A stretch of DNA of 50,293 nucleotides, taken from NCBI GenBank assembly GCA_002730975.1, contig PCBO01000026.1:1-50293 (forward strand), in the 5' to 3' direction. The notes under the pieces were generated by a model. It was given only the letters and a program-made list of their open reading frames with translations, made no database searches and was not told where the DNA came from. This document shows positions 28,993 through 38,390 of this stretch, piece by piece. This DNA is from Opitutia bacterium (GTDB lineage: Bacteria > Verrucomicrobiota > Verrucomicrobiia > Opitutales > Seribacteraceae). A program made the translations under genes and the position numbers. Numbering within the stretch: position 1 is the stretch's first letter; each line of letters opens with the position of its first letter.

Positions 28993-29026
28993 TTTTTTTC
29001 ATAATCACTAATCTTTATTATCTGAA

Positions 29027-29449
29027 ATGCCCAAACTGCTCCCATCACGCACAAAGTATCGAAAGATTCATAGAGGTAGAATTCGAGGTAACGCTACCAG
29101 GGGAACTAAAGTTTCTTTTGGCGAATACGGAATTCAATCACTCACTCGTGGTCGTATGACTTCAAATCAAATTGAGGCGGCTCGCGTTGCTATAAATCGT
29201 CACCTTAAGCGCAAGGGAAAAGTTTGGATTCGCGTTTTTCCTCACAAGTCAGTTACCAAAAAACCTGCCGAAACCCGGCAAGGAAAAGGGAAAGGTCCTG
29301 TTGATCATTGGGTGGCAGTCATCCGACCAGGTCATGTTTTGTTCGAAGTTGCCGGATGTTCCCTCACTATTGCTAGACAAGCGCTGAGTCTAGCTGATGC
29401 TAAACTTCCATTTCGTTGCCGGCTTGTTTCCCGTGTTCAGAGTTTTTAA
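29027..29449 (+). CDS. rplP: 50S ribosomal protein L16
   Basis: L16 (140 aa) contacts the A-site tRNA elbow. [38 protein letters not shown] and [19 protein letters not shown] are diagnostic. Standard place between rpsC and rpmC. Confidence 0.97.
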   Translation: MPKLLPSRTKYRKIHRGRIRGNATRGTKVSFGEYGIQSLTRGRMTSNQIEAARVAINRHLKRKGKVWIRVFPHKSVTKKPAETRQGKGKGPVDHWVAVIRPGHVLFEVAGCSLTIARQALSLADAKLPFRCRLVSRVQSF

Positions 29450-29470
29450 TTTTTTTGTGATTTAATTGTC

Positions 29471-29683
29471 ATGCATGCCGCCGAAATAAGAAACCTCAGT
29501 ACTCCAGAACTTGAAAAGAAGTTTCGAGATACAGGAGAGGAATTAATGAATCTCAGACTACGAAAGCAGACTGGTCAGGTTGAAAAACCCCACATGCTTT
29601 GCACTCTTCGCCGAGAACGAGCCAGAATTAAAACTATTTTGACCGAAAAATTTGCACCCAAGGCTTCAGGTGATATCGCTTAA
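29471..29683 (+). CDS. rpmC: 50S ribosomal protein L29
   Basis: L29 (70 aa), a two-helix protein near the tunnel exit. EIRNLSTPELEKKFRDTGEE and LRLRKQTGQVEKPHML are typical of the family. Start ATG preceded by T-rich sequence without a ribosome binding site. Confidence 0.95.
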   Translation: MHAAEIRNLSTPELEKKFRDTGEELMNLRLRKQTGQVEKPHMLCTLRRERARIKTILTEKFAPKASGDIA

Positions 29684-29694
29684 TTCCTTTTATT

Positions 29695-29976
29695 ATGACT
29701 GAAAGCCAAACACGCAATAATCGTAAGGAACTGCTCGGAGTCGTTCGTTCTAAGACTGGCGACAAATCGCTCAAGGTAGTTTACGAATACAAAGTGCCAC
29801 ATCCTCTCTACAAAAAAGAAATTCGCCGAAAAACTACGGTTCATGCTCACGACGAATCAAACGAAGCTGGCGTGGGTGATCGTGTTCGCATTATGGCTAC
29901 ACGTCCGCTAAGTAAGCTCAAACGATGGCGAGTGGTGTCAATTGTACATCACGCTCCAGAAACAGTTAACGCTTAA
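29695..29976 (+). CDS. rpsQ: 30S ribosomal protein S17
   Basis: S17 (93 aa). [39 protein letters not shown] and [20 protein letters not shown] match the OB-fold S17 family. It starts 11 nt after rpmC with TTTTATT before the ATG. Confidence 0.96.
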   Translation: MTESQTRNNRKELLGVVRSKTGDKSLKVVYEYKVPHPLYKKEIRRKTTVHAHDESNEAGVGDRVRIMATRPLSKLKRWRVVSIVHHAPETVNA

Positions 29977-29992
29977 TCTCCTTAACTTTGTT

Positions 29993-30355
29993 ATGATTCA
30001 ACTACTTAGTCGCGTAGAGGTTGCCGATAATACGGGTGCAAAGAAAGCTCGAATGATTCGAAGGCTTGGCCAAAATAAAAAAACGGCAAGTGTTGGCGAT
30101 GTCATCGTTTGTCACATTAAAGAAAGTTCTACCGATTCAACTGTAAAGAAAGGCTCCGTTGTTAGGGCTGTTGTCGTTCGTACAAGAGCCCCGATCCGTC
30201 GCCCTGATGGTAGTTTTATTCGTTTTGACGAAAATGCCGTAGTGTTAGTGGGCAACGATGGAGTCCCAAGCGGTACTCGAATTTTCGGGCCTGTTGCTCG
30301 TGAACTTCGTTCTAAATTTATGAAAATTATTTCTCTTGCACCAGAGGTTCTCTGA
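29993..30355 (+). CDS. rplN: 50S ribosomal protein L14
   Basis: L14 (120 aa). [19 protein letters not shown] and [21 protein letters not shown] are diagnostic. The frame extends upstream into rpsQ; the ATG at 29993 gives the family's normal start. Confidence 0.97.
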   Translation: MIQLLSRVEVADNTGAKKARMIRRLGQNKKTASVGDVIVCHIKESSTDSTVKKGSVVRAVVVRTRAPIRRPDGSFIRFDENAVVLVGNDGVPSGTRIFGPVARELRSKFMKIISLAPEVL

Positions 30356-30357
30356 CC

Positions 30358-30615
30358 ATGTCAAAAATGATTAAAAGAGGTGATGAAGTTACCGTTATTG
30401 CTGGAGAACATCAAGACAGTAAAGGTAAGGTACTCGAAGTACTTCGAGAAAAAAACCGTATCATTGTTGAAGGCGTAAATCTCGTGAAACGGCATGAGCG
30501 CAAGACTCAAGACAACCCTGAGGGTTCCATTATCGAAAGAGAAGCTTCCCTGCATTATTCCAATGTAATGCTTTCATCTCGCCACTCCGAACGAGTTGCC
30601 AAGCGTACTCCATAG
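30358..30615 (+). CDS. rplX: 50S ribosomal protein L24
   Basis: L24 (85 aa, shorter than the 104 aa of E. coli). KOW motif in [20 protein letters not shown] and the [14 protein letters not shown] segment identify it. It begins 2 nt after rplN. Confidence 0.95.
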   Translation: MSKMIKRGDEVTVIAGEHQDSKGKVLEVLREKNRIIVEGVNLVKRHERKTQDNPEGSIIEREASLHYSNVMLSSRHSERVAKRTP

Positions 30616-30636
30616 GACTTCCTTACACTTCTAGAC

Positions 30637-31215
30637 ATGAGCCAAGCATTTTTATATAAACAATATTTAGAACAAATTGTCCCTGCATTGATGAAGGAAC
30701 TTGGTTACAAAAATATTCATCAAGTTCCCAAAGTACTTAAAATTGTCTTGAACACTGGTTTTGGAGATGAAATGGACAAAGGTGGACTAGAGGACTTGCG
30801 GAAGGACTTTGCATCTATTGCTGGGCAATCTCCCGTTATATGCAAGGCTCGCATCAGTGTTTCCAATTTCAAGGTTCGTGAAGGAATGCCAGTTGGATTG
30901 ATGGTTACCTTGAGGGGAGAGATAATGTGGGATTTTCTCTTTAGGTTGCTCGCTATTTCATTACCCAATATCCGGGACTTTAGGGGAGTTTCGTCTCGTC
31001 TTGATGGTCATGGCAATTACACGCTGGGGATTACCGACCATAGTATTTTCCCCGAAATCAATGTTGAACGTCAGCGCACTAACATTGGTCTCGATATAAG
31101 CATTGTTACCTCTGCACCGTCCGATAAAGAAGGACATGCTTTACTTTCCCATCTTGGAATGCCTTTCCGTAAGTCCTCTTCCGATCAAAAAACCGAGGAA
31201 GATGCCGCCGCATAA
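30637..31215 (+). CDS. rplE: 50S ribosomal protein L5
   Basis: L5 (192 aa) binds 5S rRNA. QVPKVLKIVLNTGFGDE, RGEIMWDFLFRLLAISLPNI, RDFRGVS and NYTLGITDHSIFPEI match the family. A short acidic C-terminal tail (SSSDQKTEEDAAA) exceeds the E. coli length. Confidence 0.97.
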   Translation: MSQAFLYKQYLEQIVPALMKELGYKNIHQVPKVLKIVLNTGFGDEMDKGGLEDLRKDFASIAGQSPVICKARISVSNFKVREGMPVGLMVTLRGEIMWDFLFRLLAISLPNIRDFRGVSSRLDGHGNYTLGITDHSIFPEINVERQRTNIGLDISIVTSAPSDKEGHALLSHLGMPFRKSSSDQKTEEDAAA

Positions 31216-31245
31216 AATTTCACTTTAAGTCACTGCAAAATTATT

Positions 31246-31551
31246 ATGGCTAAAAAATCTACCATTGCTCGCAATAACAAGCGCATTCGTTTGGTTGAAC
31301 GCTACGCTTCGAAGCGTGCTGCGCTCAAGGCCATAATTACTAATCCTGAGACTGATGTTGAAGATTTATACGCTGCTCAGTCTAAGTTGTCCAAACTCCC
31401 TCGCAATTCTTCTCCCGTTCGAGTATCTAGAAGGTGTTCTGCTACCGGAAGACCTCGTTCTCTCATTCGGAAATTTGGTCTTTCTCGAATTACATTTCGC
31501 GAGATGGCTCTGCAAGGCAAGCTACCTGGCGTGATAAAAGCGTCGTGGTAA
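31246..31551 (+). CDS. rpsN: 30S ribosomal protein S14 (zinc-free type)
   Basis: S14 (101 aa), the long form without the CxxC zinc motifs: the C-terminal segment reads [20 protein letters not shown] with only one Cys. [21 protein letters not shown] is the usual N-terminus. Position between rplE and rpsH is standard. Confidence 0.96.
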   Translation: MAKKSTIARNNKRIRLVERYASKRAALKAIITNPETDVEDLYAAQSKLSKLPRNSSPVRVSRRCSATGRPRSLIRKFGLSRITFREMALQGKLPGVIKASW

Positions 31552-31582
31552 GTGCTGTTAATCCCAATTAAGAGATAGAAAC

Positions 31583-31981
31583 ATGTCAATCCATGATTCC
31601 ATAGGTGATTTTATAACGGTTATTCGTAATGCCGGTAGCGTAGGCAAGGAATCTTGTTCCTCTCCTCATTCTAAAGTACGAGAGGGTATCGCTCGTATCC
31701 TACGGGAGCGCGGTTTTGTTGAAAACTTTGGGCAATCGATAGATGATAACGGTCGCAAAAGTATTCAGCTTAAACTTAAGTATGTGGAGGGAAATCATGC
31801 GATCAAAGGAATTTCTCGAGCTAGCACTCCTGGTTTGCGCTCTTATTGCGGGTACAGAGAAATTCCACGTGTTCTTGACGGGTTGGGAATTTCTATTCTG
31901 AGTACACCAAAGGGTTTGCTCGACGATTCCTCGGCGCGCCGCCAGAAGGTTGGTGGTGAAATTCTTTGCAATGTTTGGTAA
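31583..31981 (+). CDS. rpsH: 30S ribosomal protein S8
   Basis: S8 (132 aa) binds the central domain of 16S rRNA and in E. coli represses the spc operon. DSIGDFITVIRNAG and GISILSTPKGLLDDSSARR, ending GGEILCNVW, are typical. Confidence 0.96.
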   Translation: MSIHDSIGDFITVIRNAGSVGKESCSSPHSKVREGIARILRERGFVENFGQSIDDNGRKSIQLKLKYVEGNHAIKGISRASTPGLRSYCGYREIPRVLDGLGISILSTPKGLLDDSSARRQKVGGEILCNVW

Positions 31982-32026
31982 TTTTCACCTTCACTCTCCT
32001 TAACAGAATCATAGGACAATTTATAA

Positions 32027-32563
32027 ATGAGTAGGATAGGCAAATTGCCAATAAACATCCCTTCAGGCGTTGAAGTGTCCGTTCGGGATAACCTCGTAAA
32101 TGTTTCCGGCCCTAAAGGAAAATTGGAAAAGCATTTTTCCAAATTGGCGCACATTTTGGTTGAAGAGAATGTAGTCACAGTTACACCAGCTGACGATACC
32201 AGACCTGCAAGAGCAATGTACGGTACTGCCCGCTCCATCATTTCTAATATGGTAGAAGGAGTCGTAAATTCCTTTTATAAGGATTTACTTATCGAGGGGG
32301 TGGGCTTTAGGGCTGCCGTTAAAGGCAATCTGGTCGACCTCGAGTTGGGATATTCTCACCCCATCGAATATCCTATTCCTGAAGGTGTTATTGTAACTGT
32401 TTCCGATAATGTAAAGATACATGTCGAAGGTCCCGACAAGCAAAAGGTTGGTCAAGTTACTGCCGATATTAAAAGTTACTACCCAGTTGAACCTTACAAA
32501 GGCAAGGGAGTACGAATTGTTGGAGAGTTCGTTCGTCGCAAGGAAGGTAAAAAATCAGCCTAG
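32027..32563 (+). CDS. rplF: 50S ribosomal protein L6
   Basis: L6 (178 aa). MSRIGKLPINIPSGVEV, VSGPKGKL and the C-terminal repeat with YPVEPYKGKGVRIVGEFVRR are diagnostic. It lies 45 nt after rpsH. Confidence 0.97.
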   Translation: MSRIGKLPINIPSGVEVSVRDNLVNVSGPKGKLEKHFSKLAHILVEENVVTVTPADDTRPARAMYGTARSIISNMVEGVVNSFYKDLLIEGVGFRAAVKGNLVDLELGYSHPIEYPIPEGVIVTVSDNVKIHVEGPDKQKVGQVTADIKSYYPVEPYKGKGVRIVGEFVRRKEGKKSA

Positions 32564-32585
32564 GTGCACTAGTGGAACTTGATAC

Positions 32586-32942
32586 ATGAAATTATCCAAG
32601 AAAAAGCAATTGATACAGAAGCGTCGCTGGAGAATTCGCAAGAAGGTTCACGGCACTGCCGAAAGACCCCGCTTAACGGTATGTTTTACAAATAAAAACA
32701 TACATGTTCAGTGCATAGATGATTCAGTGGCTAGAACTTTGGTTTCCTCTTCGACAAATGCTAATGATATGGTTGGCGTTTTGCCCAATCTTGACGGTTC
32801 TGTTAAATTGGGCAAAGTTTTCGCCGAAAGGGCTAAGGCTGCAGGTGTTACGACCGTTGTATTTGATCGTGCCGGGCGTAAGTACCATGGTTGCGTCAAG
32901 GCTTTTGCTGAAGTTGTTCGAGAAGCGGGAATAGTATTTTAA
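32586..32942 (+). CDS. rplR: 50S ribosomal protein L18
   Basis: L18 (118 aa) binds 5S rRNA. RRWRIRKKVHGTAERPRLTV at the N-terminus and FDRAGRKYHGCVKAFAEVVREAG at the C-terminus (partly quoted) identify it. Confidence 0.97.
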   Translation: MKLSKKKQLIQKRRWRIRKKVHGTAERPRLTVCFTNKNIHVQCIDDSVARTLVSSSTNANDMVGVLPNLDGSVKLGKVFAERAKAAGVTTVVFDRAGRKYHGCVKAFAEVVREAGIVF

Positions 32943-32964
32943 CCCTTTATTGCAAATACCTGAA

Positions 32965-33588
32965 ATGAGTGCCCAACCTAGATTTTCTCAACGTAGAAGA
33001 AAACCTGTTCCTGAAGAGGAAGAATCTGAATTCTTTGAAAAAGTAGTGCACATTAATCGTTGCTCCAAGGTAGTTAAGGGTGGGCGCCGTTTTAGCTTTG
33101 CCGCCCTTGTTGTCGTCGGTGATCAAAACGGACGAGTTGGCTATGGGTATGGTAAAGCGCAGATGGTTCCTGATGCTATACGGAAGGGAACTGAGCAAGC
33201 TCGTAAAGCAATGAAATTGTATTTCTTGCGCGGTGATACCATTCCACACCAAGTTCACGGAAAAGCCGATGGCGGTCGGGTATTTTTACGTCCTGCTAGA
33301 CCTGGTACGGGTATTATTGCAGGAGGTGGAGTTCGAGCTGTGCTCGAAGCGGTTGGAATTAAAAATATTCTTTCCAAATCGATGGGCTCCAACAACCATT
33401 TGGCCGTTGTTACTGCTACAATCCAAGGACTTCAACAGTTGCGTACTGCCGAGGTGATTTCTGATATTCGTGGCGAAGAGGTAAAAGGAATGTCGATGGC
33501 TTCGTCTGCAATTCTCGCCTCGCCTTCTGAGCCTGTCGATAAAGGGAGCGATTCAACCGAAACTAATTTATCGGACACCCAAAAGTAA
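32965..33588 (+). CDS. rpsE: 30S ribosomal protein S5
   Basis: S5 (207 aa; E. coli 167). VVHINRCSKVVKGGRRFSFA and the KSMGSNNHLAVVTATIQGL segment are diagnostic. N-terminal 20 residues are charged, and a Ser/Asp/Glu-rich tail (about 185-207) is added at the C-terminus. The ATG at 32965 is preferred to a TTG at 32950. rplO follows after 5 nt, leaving no room for rpmD. Confidence 0.96.
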   Translation: MSAQPRFSQRRRKPVPEEEESEFFEKVVHINRCSKVVKGGRRFSFAALVVVGDQNGRVGYGYGKAQMVPDAIRKGTEQARKAMKLYFLRGDTIPHQVHGKADGGRVFLRPARPGTGIIAGGGVRAVLEAVGIKNILSKSMGSNNHLAVVTATIQGLQQLRTAEVISDIRGEEVKGMSMASSAILASPSEPVDKGSDSTETNLSDTQK

Positions 33589-33593
33589 TTCAA

Positions 33594-34031
33594 ATGAAGG
33601 AACATGCTATCCCCGCAGGCGCTACTCATGCACGAAAACGTGTCGGTCGTGGCGAAGGAAATGGACGAGGTAAAACATGCTGTAGAGGTGAGAACGGAGC
33701 AAAGTCTCGCTCGGGTTATTCACTTAGGCCTGGATTTGAAGGCGGGCAGATGCCACTTTTTAGGAAACTTCCTCGCCGAGGTTTCAACAATGCCCGTTTT
33801 CGAAAAGTGTATGCTCTTGTTAATATCGGCGAATTGGCAAAAATAGAAGGAAATCTCCTTAATCTTGATTCCGCTAAAGCTGCTGGAATTATCCGCTCAA
33901 ACGCAACTTCCATAAAATTACTTGGAAAAGGCGATGTGAATAAATCTTACACCGTTCAGGTTTGCAAATGTTCTTCATCCGCTGAAGAAAAAATCAAAGC
34001 CGCAGGGGGATCTATCGAAGCTATTTCATAG
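33594..34031 (+). CDS. rplO: 50S ribosomal protein L15
   Basis: L15 (145 aa). RKRVGRGEGNGRGKTCCRG, FEGGQMPLFRKLPRRGFNN and the C-terminal AEEKIKAAGGSIE match the family. It starts 5 nt after rpsE, so the L30 gene that normally lies between is missing. Confidence 0.96.
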   Translation: MKEHAIPAGATHARKRVGRGEGNGRGKTCCRGENGAKSRSGYSLRPGFEGGQMPLFRKLPRRGFNNARFRKVYALVNIGELAKIEGNLLNLDSAKAAGIIRSNATSIKLLGKGDVNKSYTVQVCKCSSSAEEKIKAAGGSIEAIS

Positions 34032-34083
34032 TTGTTCGAACCCCTTTCACTGGTTAAACTTCATTAGGTTTCTCTCCCTTTCA

Positions 34084-35634
34084 ATGTTATCGGCGTTCAC
34101 AAATTCGCTCAAGATACCAGAGCTTCGTCAGCGTATTTTCTTCACGTTAGCTTTGTTGTTTATTGCTCGAGTCGGTGCTAATGTTCCGTTGCCGGGAGTT
34201 GATCCTACTCCAATCCGCGACTTCTTTGAATGGCGAGCCACTCAAAGCCAGGATGATGGAAACGATATTCTTGGCTTTTACAATATGTTCACAGGTGGTG
34301 CATTACTCAATGGTGCACTCTTTGCCTTAGGTATTATGCCATACATTAGTGCCTCAATTATCATGCAGTTAATGGGTGCGGTTTTTCCGCAACTAGCCCG
34401 TTTACAGCAGGAGGGTGAACCTGGTCGCCAAAAAATTTCTCAATATACTCGGTACTTAACAATTATAATTTGTTTAGTTCAAGGCGGTTTACTTGCATTG
34501 GCATTGCGTGACAGTCCAGGCTCTCTGATTCAGGGTTTTAATCCCAACAGCCTTGGTTTGGGTGGTCAACCTTTCGGTGAAATCGTTGTTTCTCAATCAT
34601 CGATGTTTTTCGCCAACACCGTTATCTTTCTTACCACTGGGACGATAATTTTGATGTGGCTTGGTGAGCAAATCACACAAAGAGGAATCGGGAATGGAAT
34701 CTCACTTCTTATTACGGTGGGCATTTTATCCGATCTTCCGAAGGCACTTGCGGATGCTTACGCATTAGTTTTTCAAGCTCCTGCTGGCGATAATTTAGTT
34801 TGGGTCAAAGCACTTTTGATGGTCGGTCTATTTCTTTTGGTTGTTGCTGGAGTAATTGCTGTGACGCAAGCTCAGCGTAAGATACCGGTTCAATATGCAA
34901 AGCGTGTTGTCGGTCGTAAAGTCTATGGTGGCCAAAGCTCTTTTTTGCCTCTCAAGGTAAATTATGCTGGCGTTATGCCTGTAATTTTCGCAAGCGCGAT
35001 TCTTATGTTTCCCGCTCAGTTACTTAGAACTTTAGGAGCTGCAATGGCAGATAGTCCTGCCGAATCAAACTGGGCCTTAGATCTAGCAGCTATGTTCGCC
35101 GGCAGAGGTTTATTGTATTACTCCGTGTATGCTGGCCTAATTCTTGTTTTTAGTTATTTTTGGGTATCAATTATGTTCAAACCCGTTCAAATTGCCGATG
35201 ATTTAAAGAAAAATGGCGGGTATGTTCCTGGTGTCCGTCCAGGTGAACCAACTGCCCGATTTCTTGACTTTGTAATGACAAGGCTTACCCTCGCTGGATC
35301 TATTTTTTTAACACTCATCGCAGTTTTTCCGGACATTATTTTTAATTTTGCTGGTGTTTCATATAATGTCGCTACTTTTTTCGGCGGCACTGGCCTTCTC
35401 ATTATTGTGGGTGTTGTTCTTGATACTATGCGACAAATAGAAACTTTCCTCCTTCAGCGTCACTACGATGGTTTTTTGCGAAAAGGTCGTTTGCGTGGTC
35501 GTAGTGCTTCGGTTCAAGGTCAAGGGATAGAGTCGCTCGAACTGAAAGAGTTTGAAGCACAATGGCGCCCCTTGATTTGGATCTCCGCTGCTCTTCTCAT
35601 TCTAGGCTTAGTTGCTACCTTTCTAAAGCCATAA
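34084..35634 (+). CDS. secY: Preprotein translocase subunit SecY (with extra C-terminal span)
   Basis: SecY (516 aa; E. coli 443) forms the protein-conducting channel with SecE. Signatures: LARVGANVPLPGVD-like first span and plug region, NMFTGGAL, IMPYISASIIMQL, LLKEGEPGRQK-like loop (QQEGEPGRQKISQYTRY), GIGNGISLLI, and the C-terminal cytoplasmic KKNGGYVPGVRPGEPT plus FLLQRHYDGFLRKGR. After the point where SecY normally ends, a linker and a further hydrophobic segment follow (WRPLIWISAALLILGLVATF, 494-513). No adk, map, infA or rpmJ follows; rpsM starts 34 nt later. Confidence 0.96.
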   Translation: MLSAFTNSLKIPELRQRIFFTLALLFIARVGANVPLPGVDPTPIRDFFEWRATQSQDDGNDILGFYNMFTGGALLNGALFALGIMPYISASIIMQLMGAVFPQLARLQQEGEPGRQKISQYTRYLTIIICLVQGGLLALALRDSPGSLIQGFNPNSLGLGGQPFGEIVVSQSSMFFANTVIFLTTGTIILMWLGEQITQRGIGNGISLLITVGILSDLPKALADAYALVFQAPAGDNLVWVKALLMVGLFLLVVAGVIAVTQAQRKIPVQYAKRVVGRKVYGGQSSFLPLKVNYAGVMPVIFASAILMFPAQLLRTLGAAMADSPAESNWALDLAAMFAGRGLLYYSVYAGLILVFSYFWVSIMFKPVQIADDLKKNGGYVPGVRPGEPTARFLDFVMTRLTLAGSIFLTLIAVFPDIIFNFAGVSYNVATFFGGTGLLIIVGVVLDTMRQIETFLLQRHYDGFLRKGRLRGRSASVQGQGIESLELKEFEAQWRPLIWISAALLILGLVATFLKP

Positions 35635-35668
35635 CATTTTAAATCATACTTTAAACCACACAAATATT

Positions 35669-36043
35669 ATGGCTCGCTTACTTGGAGTAGACATCCCAAA
35701 CCGAAAAAAAATAGAGTATTCGTTAAGATACGTATATGGCATTGGCCCCACTCGTTCGAAAAGTGTGCTCGTAGAAGCTGAAATCGATCCGAATCTACGT
35801 ACTCAGGATTTAAGCGAACAAGATTTAAGTAAAATAATGAATGTCATCCTCGAGCGGAAGTATTTAGTTGAAGGAGATCTTCGTCGAGAGGTCACCTCTA
35901 ACCTCAAAAGACTTCAGAGTATCCGTTCTTACCGCGGACTTCGCCACCAGCGCGGTTTGCCTGTACGCGGACAACGCACAATCACTAACGCCCGAACTAG
36001 AAAAGGCGGCCGAAAGACTGTTGGTGTCGTACGCAACAAGTAA
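35669..36043 (+). CDS. rpsM: 30S ribosomal protein S13
   Basis: S13 (124 aa) contacts the P-site tRNA and L5. ARLLGVDIPNRKKIEYSLRY, YGIGPTRSKSVL, and the C-terminal RHQRGLPVRGQRTITNARTR are diagnostic. It follows secY directly, whereas rpmJ lies between them in many bacteria. Confidence 0.97.
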   Translation: MARLLGVDIPNRKKIEYSLRYVYGIGPTRSKSVLVEAEIDPNLRTQDLSEQDLSKIMNVILERKYLVEGDLRREVTSNLKRLQSIRSYRGLRHQRGLPVRGQRTITNARTRKGGRKTVGVVRNK

Positions 36044-36073
36044 TATTTTACCTCTCCTTAAGAACATTTTCAC

Positions 36074-36685
36074 ATGAGTAAAGAAAAAGAAGAAGAACCT
36101 GTCAGTGATGGAGATATTGTAAACTCCGAAGAACCTACTTCAAAGGCTTTGCCTGAAAGCTCTGAGAAAGCATCAGATATAGCTGATGAAACCGAAACTC
36201 CTGTTTCCGAAGTCGTTGGCAAAGGTGCTGACACCGTTGAAAACTCTGCGACAAAAGAAAAAAAAGAAGAAACTGCCAAGGACTTGCTCGGAACAGATAT
36301 CGAGGAGGTTAAGGTTCGAAAGGCTAAGGGTAGTAAAAATGTTACTTCAGGCATTTGTCATGTAATCGCCACCTTTAATAATACCAAAGTCTCCTTTTCA
36401 GACCTTAAAGGTAATGTAATCTCATGGTCTAGCTCTGGGAAGTGTAACTTCAGGGGATCTCGAAAATCAACTGCTTATGCAGCTCAAGTCGTTACGCAAG
36501 ACGCCGGTCGAGTTGCTATGTCCCACGGAATGAAGGAACTTATTGTAAAGATTAAAGGTCCGGGTATGGGCCGCGATTCTGCAGTGCGTTCTCTTCAAAG
36601 CCTCGGATTCAAGGTTTCGTCGATTATAGATGTGACTCCTGTTCCCCACAACGGATGTCGGCCACCGAAGCGTCGACGAGTTTAA
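36074..36685 (+). CDS. rpsK: 30S ribosomal protein S11 with acidic N-terminal extension
   Basis: S11 of 203 residues, against about 129 in E. coli. The S11 domain begins near residue 84 ([20 protein letters not shown]) and continues with [20 protein letters not shown] and [15 protein letters not shown], the normal C-terminus. Residues 1-79 are an added low-complexity segment rich in Glu, Ser, Asp and Lys. There is no good downstream initiator at the domain boundary and the frame is open throughout, so the extension is probably translated; no frameshift is visible. Confidence 0.94.
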   Translation: MSKEKEEEPVSDGDIVNSEEPTSKALPESSEKASDIADETETPVSEVVGKGADTVENSATKEKKEETAKDLLGTDIEEVKVRKAKGSKNVTSGICHVIATFNNTKVSFSDLKGNVISWSSSGKCNFRGSRKSTAYAAQVVTQDAGRVAMSHGMKELIVKIKGPGMGRDSAVRSLQSLGFKVSSIIDVTPVPHNGCRPPKRRRV

Positions 36686-36716
36686 CTATTTTTCATTCAC
36701 CACTCTATTCAAAGTC

Positions 36717-37325
36717 ATGTCTCGTTACACTGGACCCACCACTCGTATTAATCGTCGCTTTGGTATGGCCTTGTTCCCCGCGAACAAGGCTTTCGAACGT
36801 AGAACCTATCCCCCTGGTCAACATGGTAGAAACTTCCGCAGAAAATTAAAAGATTACGGCGTCGGTTTAAACGAGAAACAGAAATTGCGCTACTCCTTTG
36901 GCCTAACTGAAAAGCAGTTTCGCAATACTTTTGAAAACGCAAAGTCTAAACCTGGTGTAACTGGAGAAGTTTTTTTGACGATGCTTGAGACTCGTTTGGA
37001 CAATGTGGTTTACCGTATGGGATTGGCGAGAACCCGACAAGCTGCTCGCCAATTTGTCAACCACGGTCATATTCTTGTTAACGGAAAAAAAGTAGATGTT
37101 CCAAACTTTCATGTTTCTGCGGGAGATATTATTGGCGTGCGTGAAAAAACATCATCACGGCAACTCGCAACACGGAATCTTGAAGACGCTCAATACCGTC
37201 CGACCCCTGCTTGGGTGACTGTAAATGTAGATTCTCTTCAGGGGACCGTGGACCGTCTTCCCGATCCAGAGGAACTCGATCAGAGCATTAACGTGCAACT
37301 TGTCGTTGAATTTTACAGTCGCTAA
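36717..37325 (+). CDS. rpsD: 30S ribosomal protein S4 (zinc-free type)
   Basis: S4 (202 aa) is a primary 16S-binding protein and in E. coli the regulator of the alpha operon. The N-terminus MSRYTGPTTRINRRFG lacks the Cys cluster of zinc-binding S4. The S4 RNA-binding domain has LDNVVYRMGLARTRQAARQF and VNHGHILVNGKKVDVP. Confidence 0.97.
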   Translation: MSRYTGPTTRINRRFGMALFPANKAFERRTYPPGQHGRNFRRKLKDYGVGLNEKQKLRYSFGLTEKQFRNTFENAKSKPGVTGEVFLTMLETRLDNVVYRMGLARTRQAARQFVNHGHILVNGKKVDVPNFHVSAGDIIGVREKTSSRQLATRNLEDAQYRPTPAWVTVNVDSLQGTVDRLPDPEELDQSINVQLVVEFYSR

Positions 37326-37372
37326 ATCGTACCGACTTCAAACAAATCAGATTTTAACAACTCATACTTATT

Positions 37373-38371
37373 ATGGCCAAGCGACTTGGAAAGTTCGAAC
37401 TCCCAAACCGTCTCATCAAAGAGGAGGAATCCTCAACCGACACTTACGCGAAATTCATAGCCGAACCATTTGAGTCCGGCTATGGGCACACAATCGGGAA
37501 CGCTTTTCGTCGAGTATTGCTGAGTTCAATTGAAGGAGCAGCTATATCTACTCTGAAGCTTGATCAAGCTCAGCATGAATTTCAAAGCTTGGACGGCATT
37601 TGCGAAGATGTCTGCGACATTGTGCTCAACCTGAAAAAAATTCTTTTGGTTTGCCATAAAACAGAACCTTTCGAACTCACTCTCGATATAGAAAAAGAAG
37701 GCGAAATCACAGCTGCTGATATTGCTCCGGTTGACGGTGTGGAAGTTATAAACCCCAAGCAAATTATCCTCACGACTGATCGTAAGTTGCGAATACAAGC
37801 GGAAATGACCGTTACGATGGGGCGCGGATTTTGCCTCGGAGAAGACAATAAAACAGATGACCAACCGATCGGGGTAATTAATGTAGATGCTTTATACAGT
37901 CCGGTTAAACTCGTTAAGTACGATGTTCAGAATACCCGAGTCGGGCAAATGACTGACTATGATAAGCTTATCTTGGAAGTGCACACCGACGGTCGCATCA
38001 CACCTGACGATGCGCTTAAGCAATCTGCTGCAATTCTACGTCATCACCTTGATGTTTTCGAGGAAATTAGTGACGATGAAATACAGTTTGAAAGTCAAAC
38101 TAAGGAAGTCAGCGAAGAACAAAATCGCTTACGCAATTTGCTTAGTATGAGCGTTAATGAAATCGAACTTTCCGTTCGTGCCGCGAATTGCCTCAACAAT
38201 GCCAATATTACTACAGTCGGCGAGTTAGCCACCAAGTCTGAACCCGAAATGCTTAAATACCGCAACTTCGGTAAAAAATCTTTAAACGAAATCAAACAGA
38301 AACTCGAGCAACTTGGTTTGTCTTTAGGTATGAAGTTCGAAAATCGCTTGCTTGAACCTTCTTCTAACTAA
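37373..38371 (+). CDS. rpoA: RNA polymerase subunit alpha
   Basis: RNA polymerase alpha (332 aa). The N-terminal assembly domain has AEPFESGYGHTIGNAFRRVL and the C-terminal domain has SVNEIELSVRAANCLNNANI with the DNA-binding Arg, then NFGKKSLNEIKQKL. Lies between rpsD and rplQ as in most bacteria. Confidence 0.97.
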   Translation: MAKRLGKFELPNRLIKEEESSTDTYAKFIAEPFESGYGHTIGNAFRRVLLSSIEGAAISTLKLDQAQHEFQSLDGICEDVCDIVLNLKKILLVCHKTEPFELTLDIEKEGEITAADIAPVDGVEVINPKQIILTTDRKLRIQAEMTVTMGRGFCLGEDNKTDDQPIGVINVDALYSPVKLVKYDVQNTRVGQMTDYDKLILEVHTDGRITPDDALKQSAAILRHHLDVFEEISDDEIQFESQTKEVSEEQNRLRNLLSMSVNEIELSVRAANCLNNANITTVGELATKSEPEMLKYRNFGKKSLNEIKQKLEQLGLSLGMKFENRLLEPSSN

Positions 38372-38390
38372 TATCCTATTCTTACTTTCT

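Noticed and set aside
29942-29992. N-terminal extension of L14 into rpsQ
   Set aside because: L14 proteins begin at the MIQ segment; the upstream frame is shadow of rpsQ and the gap.
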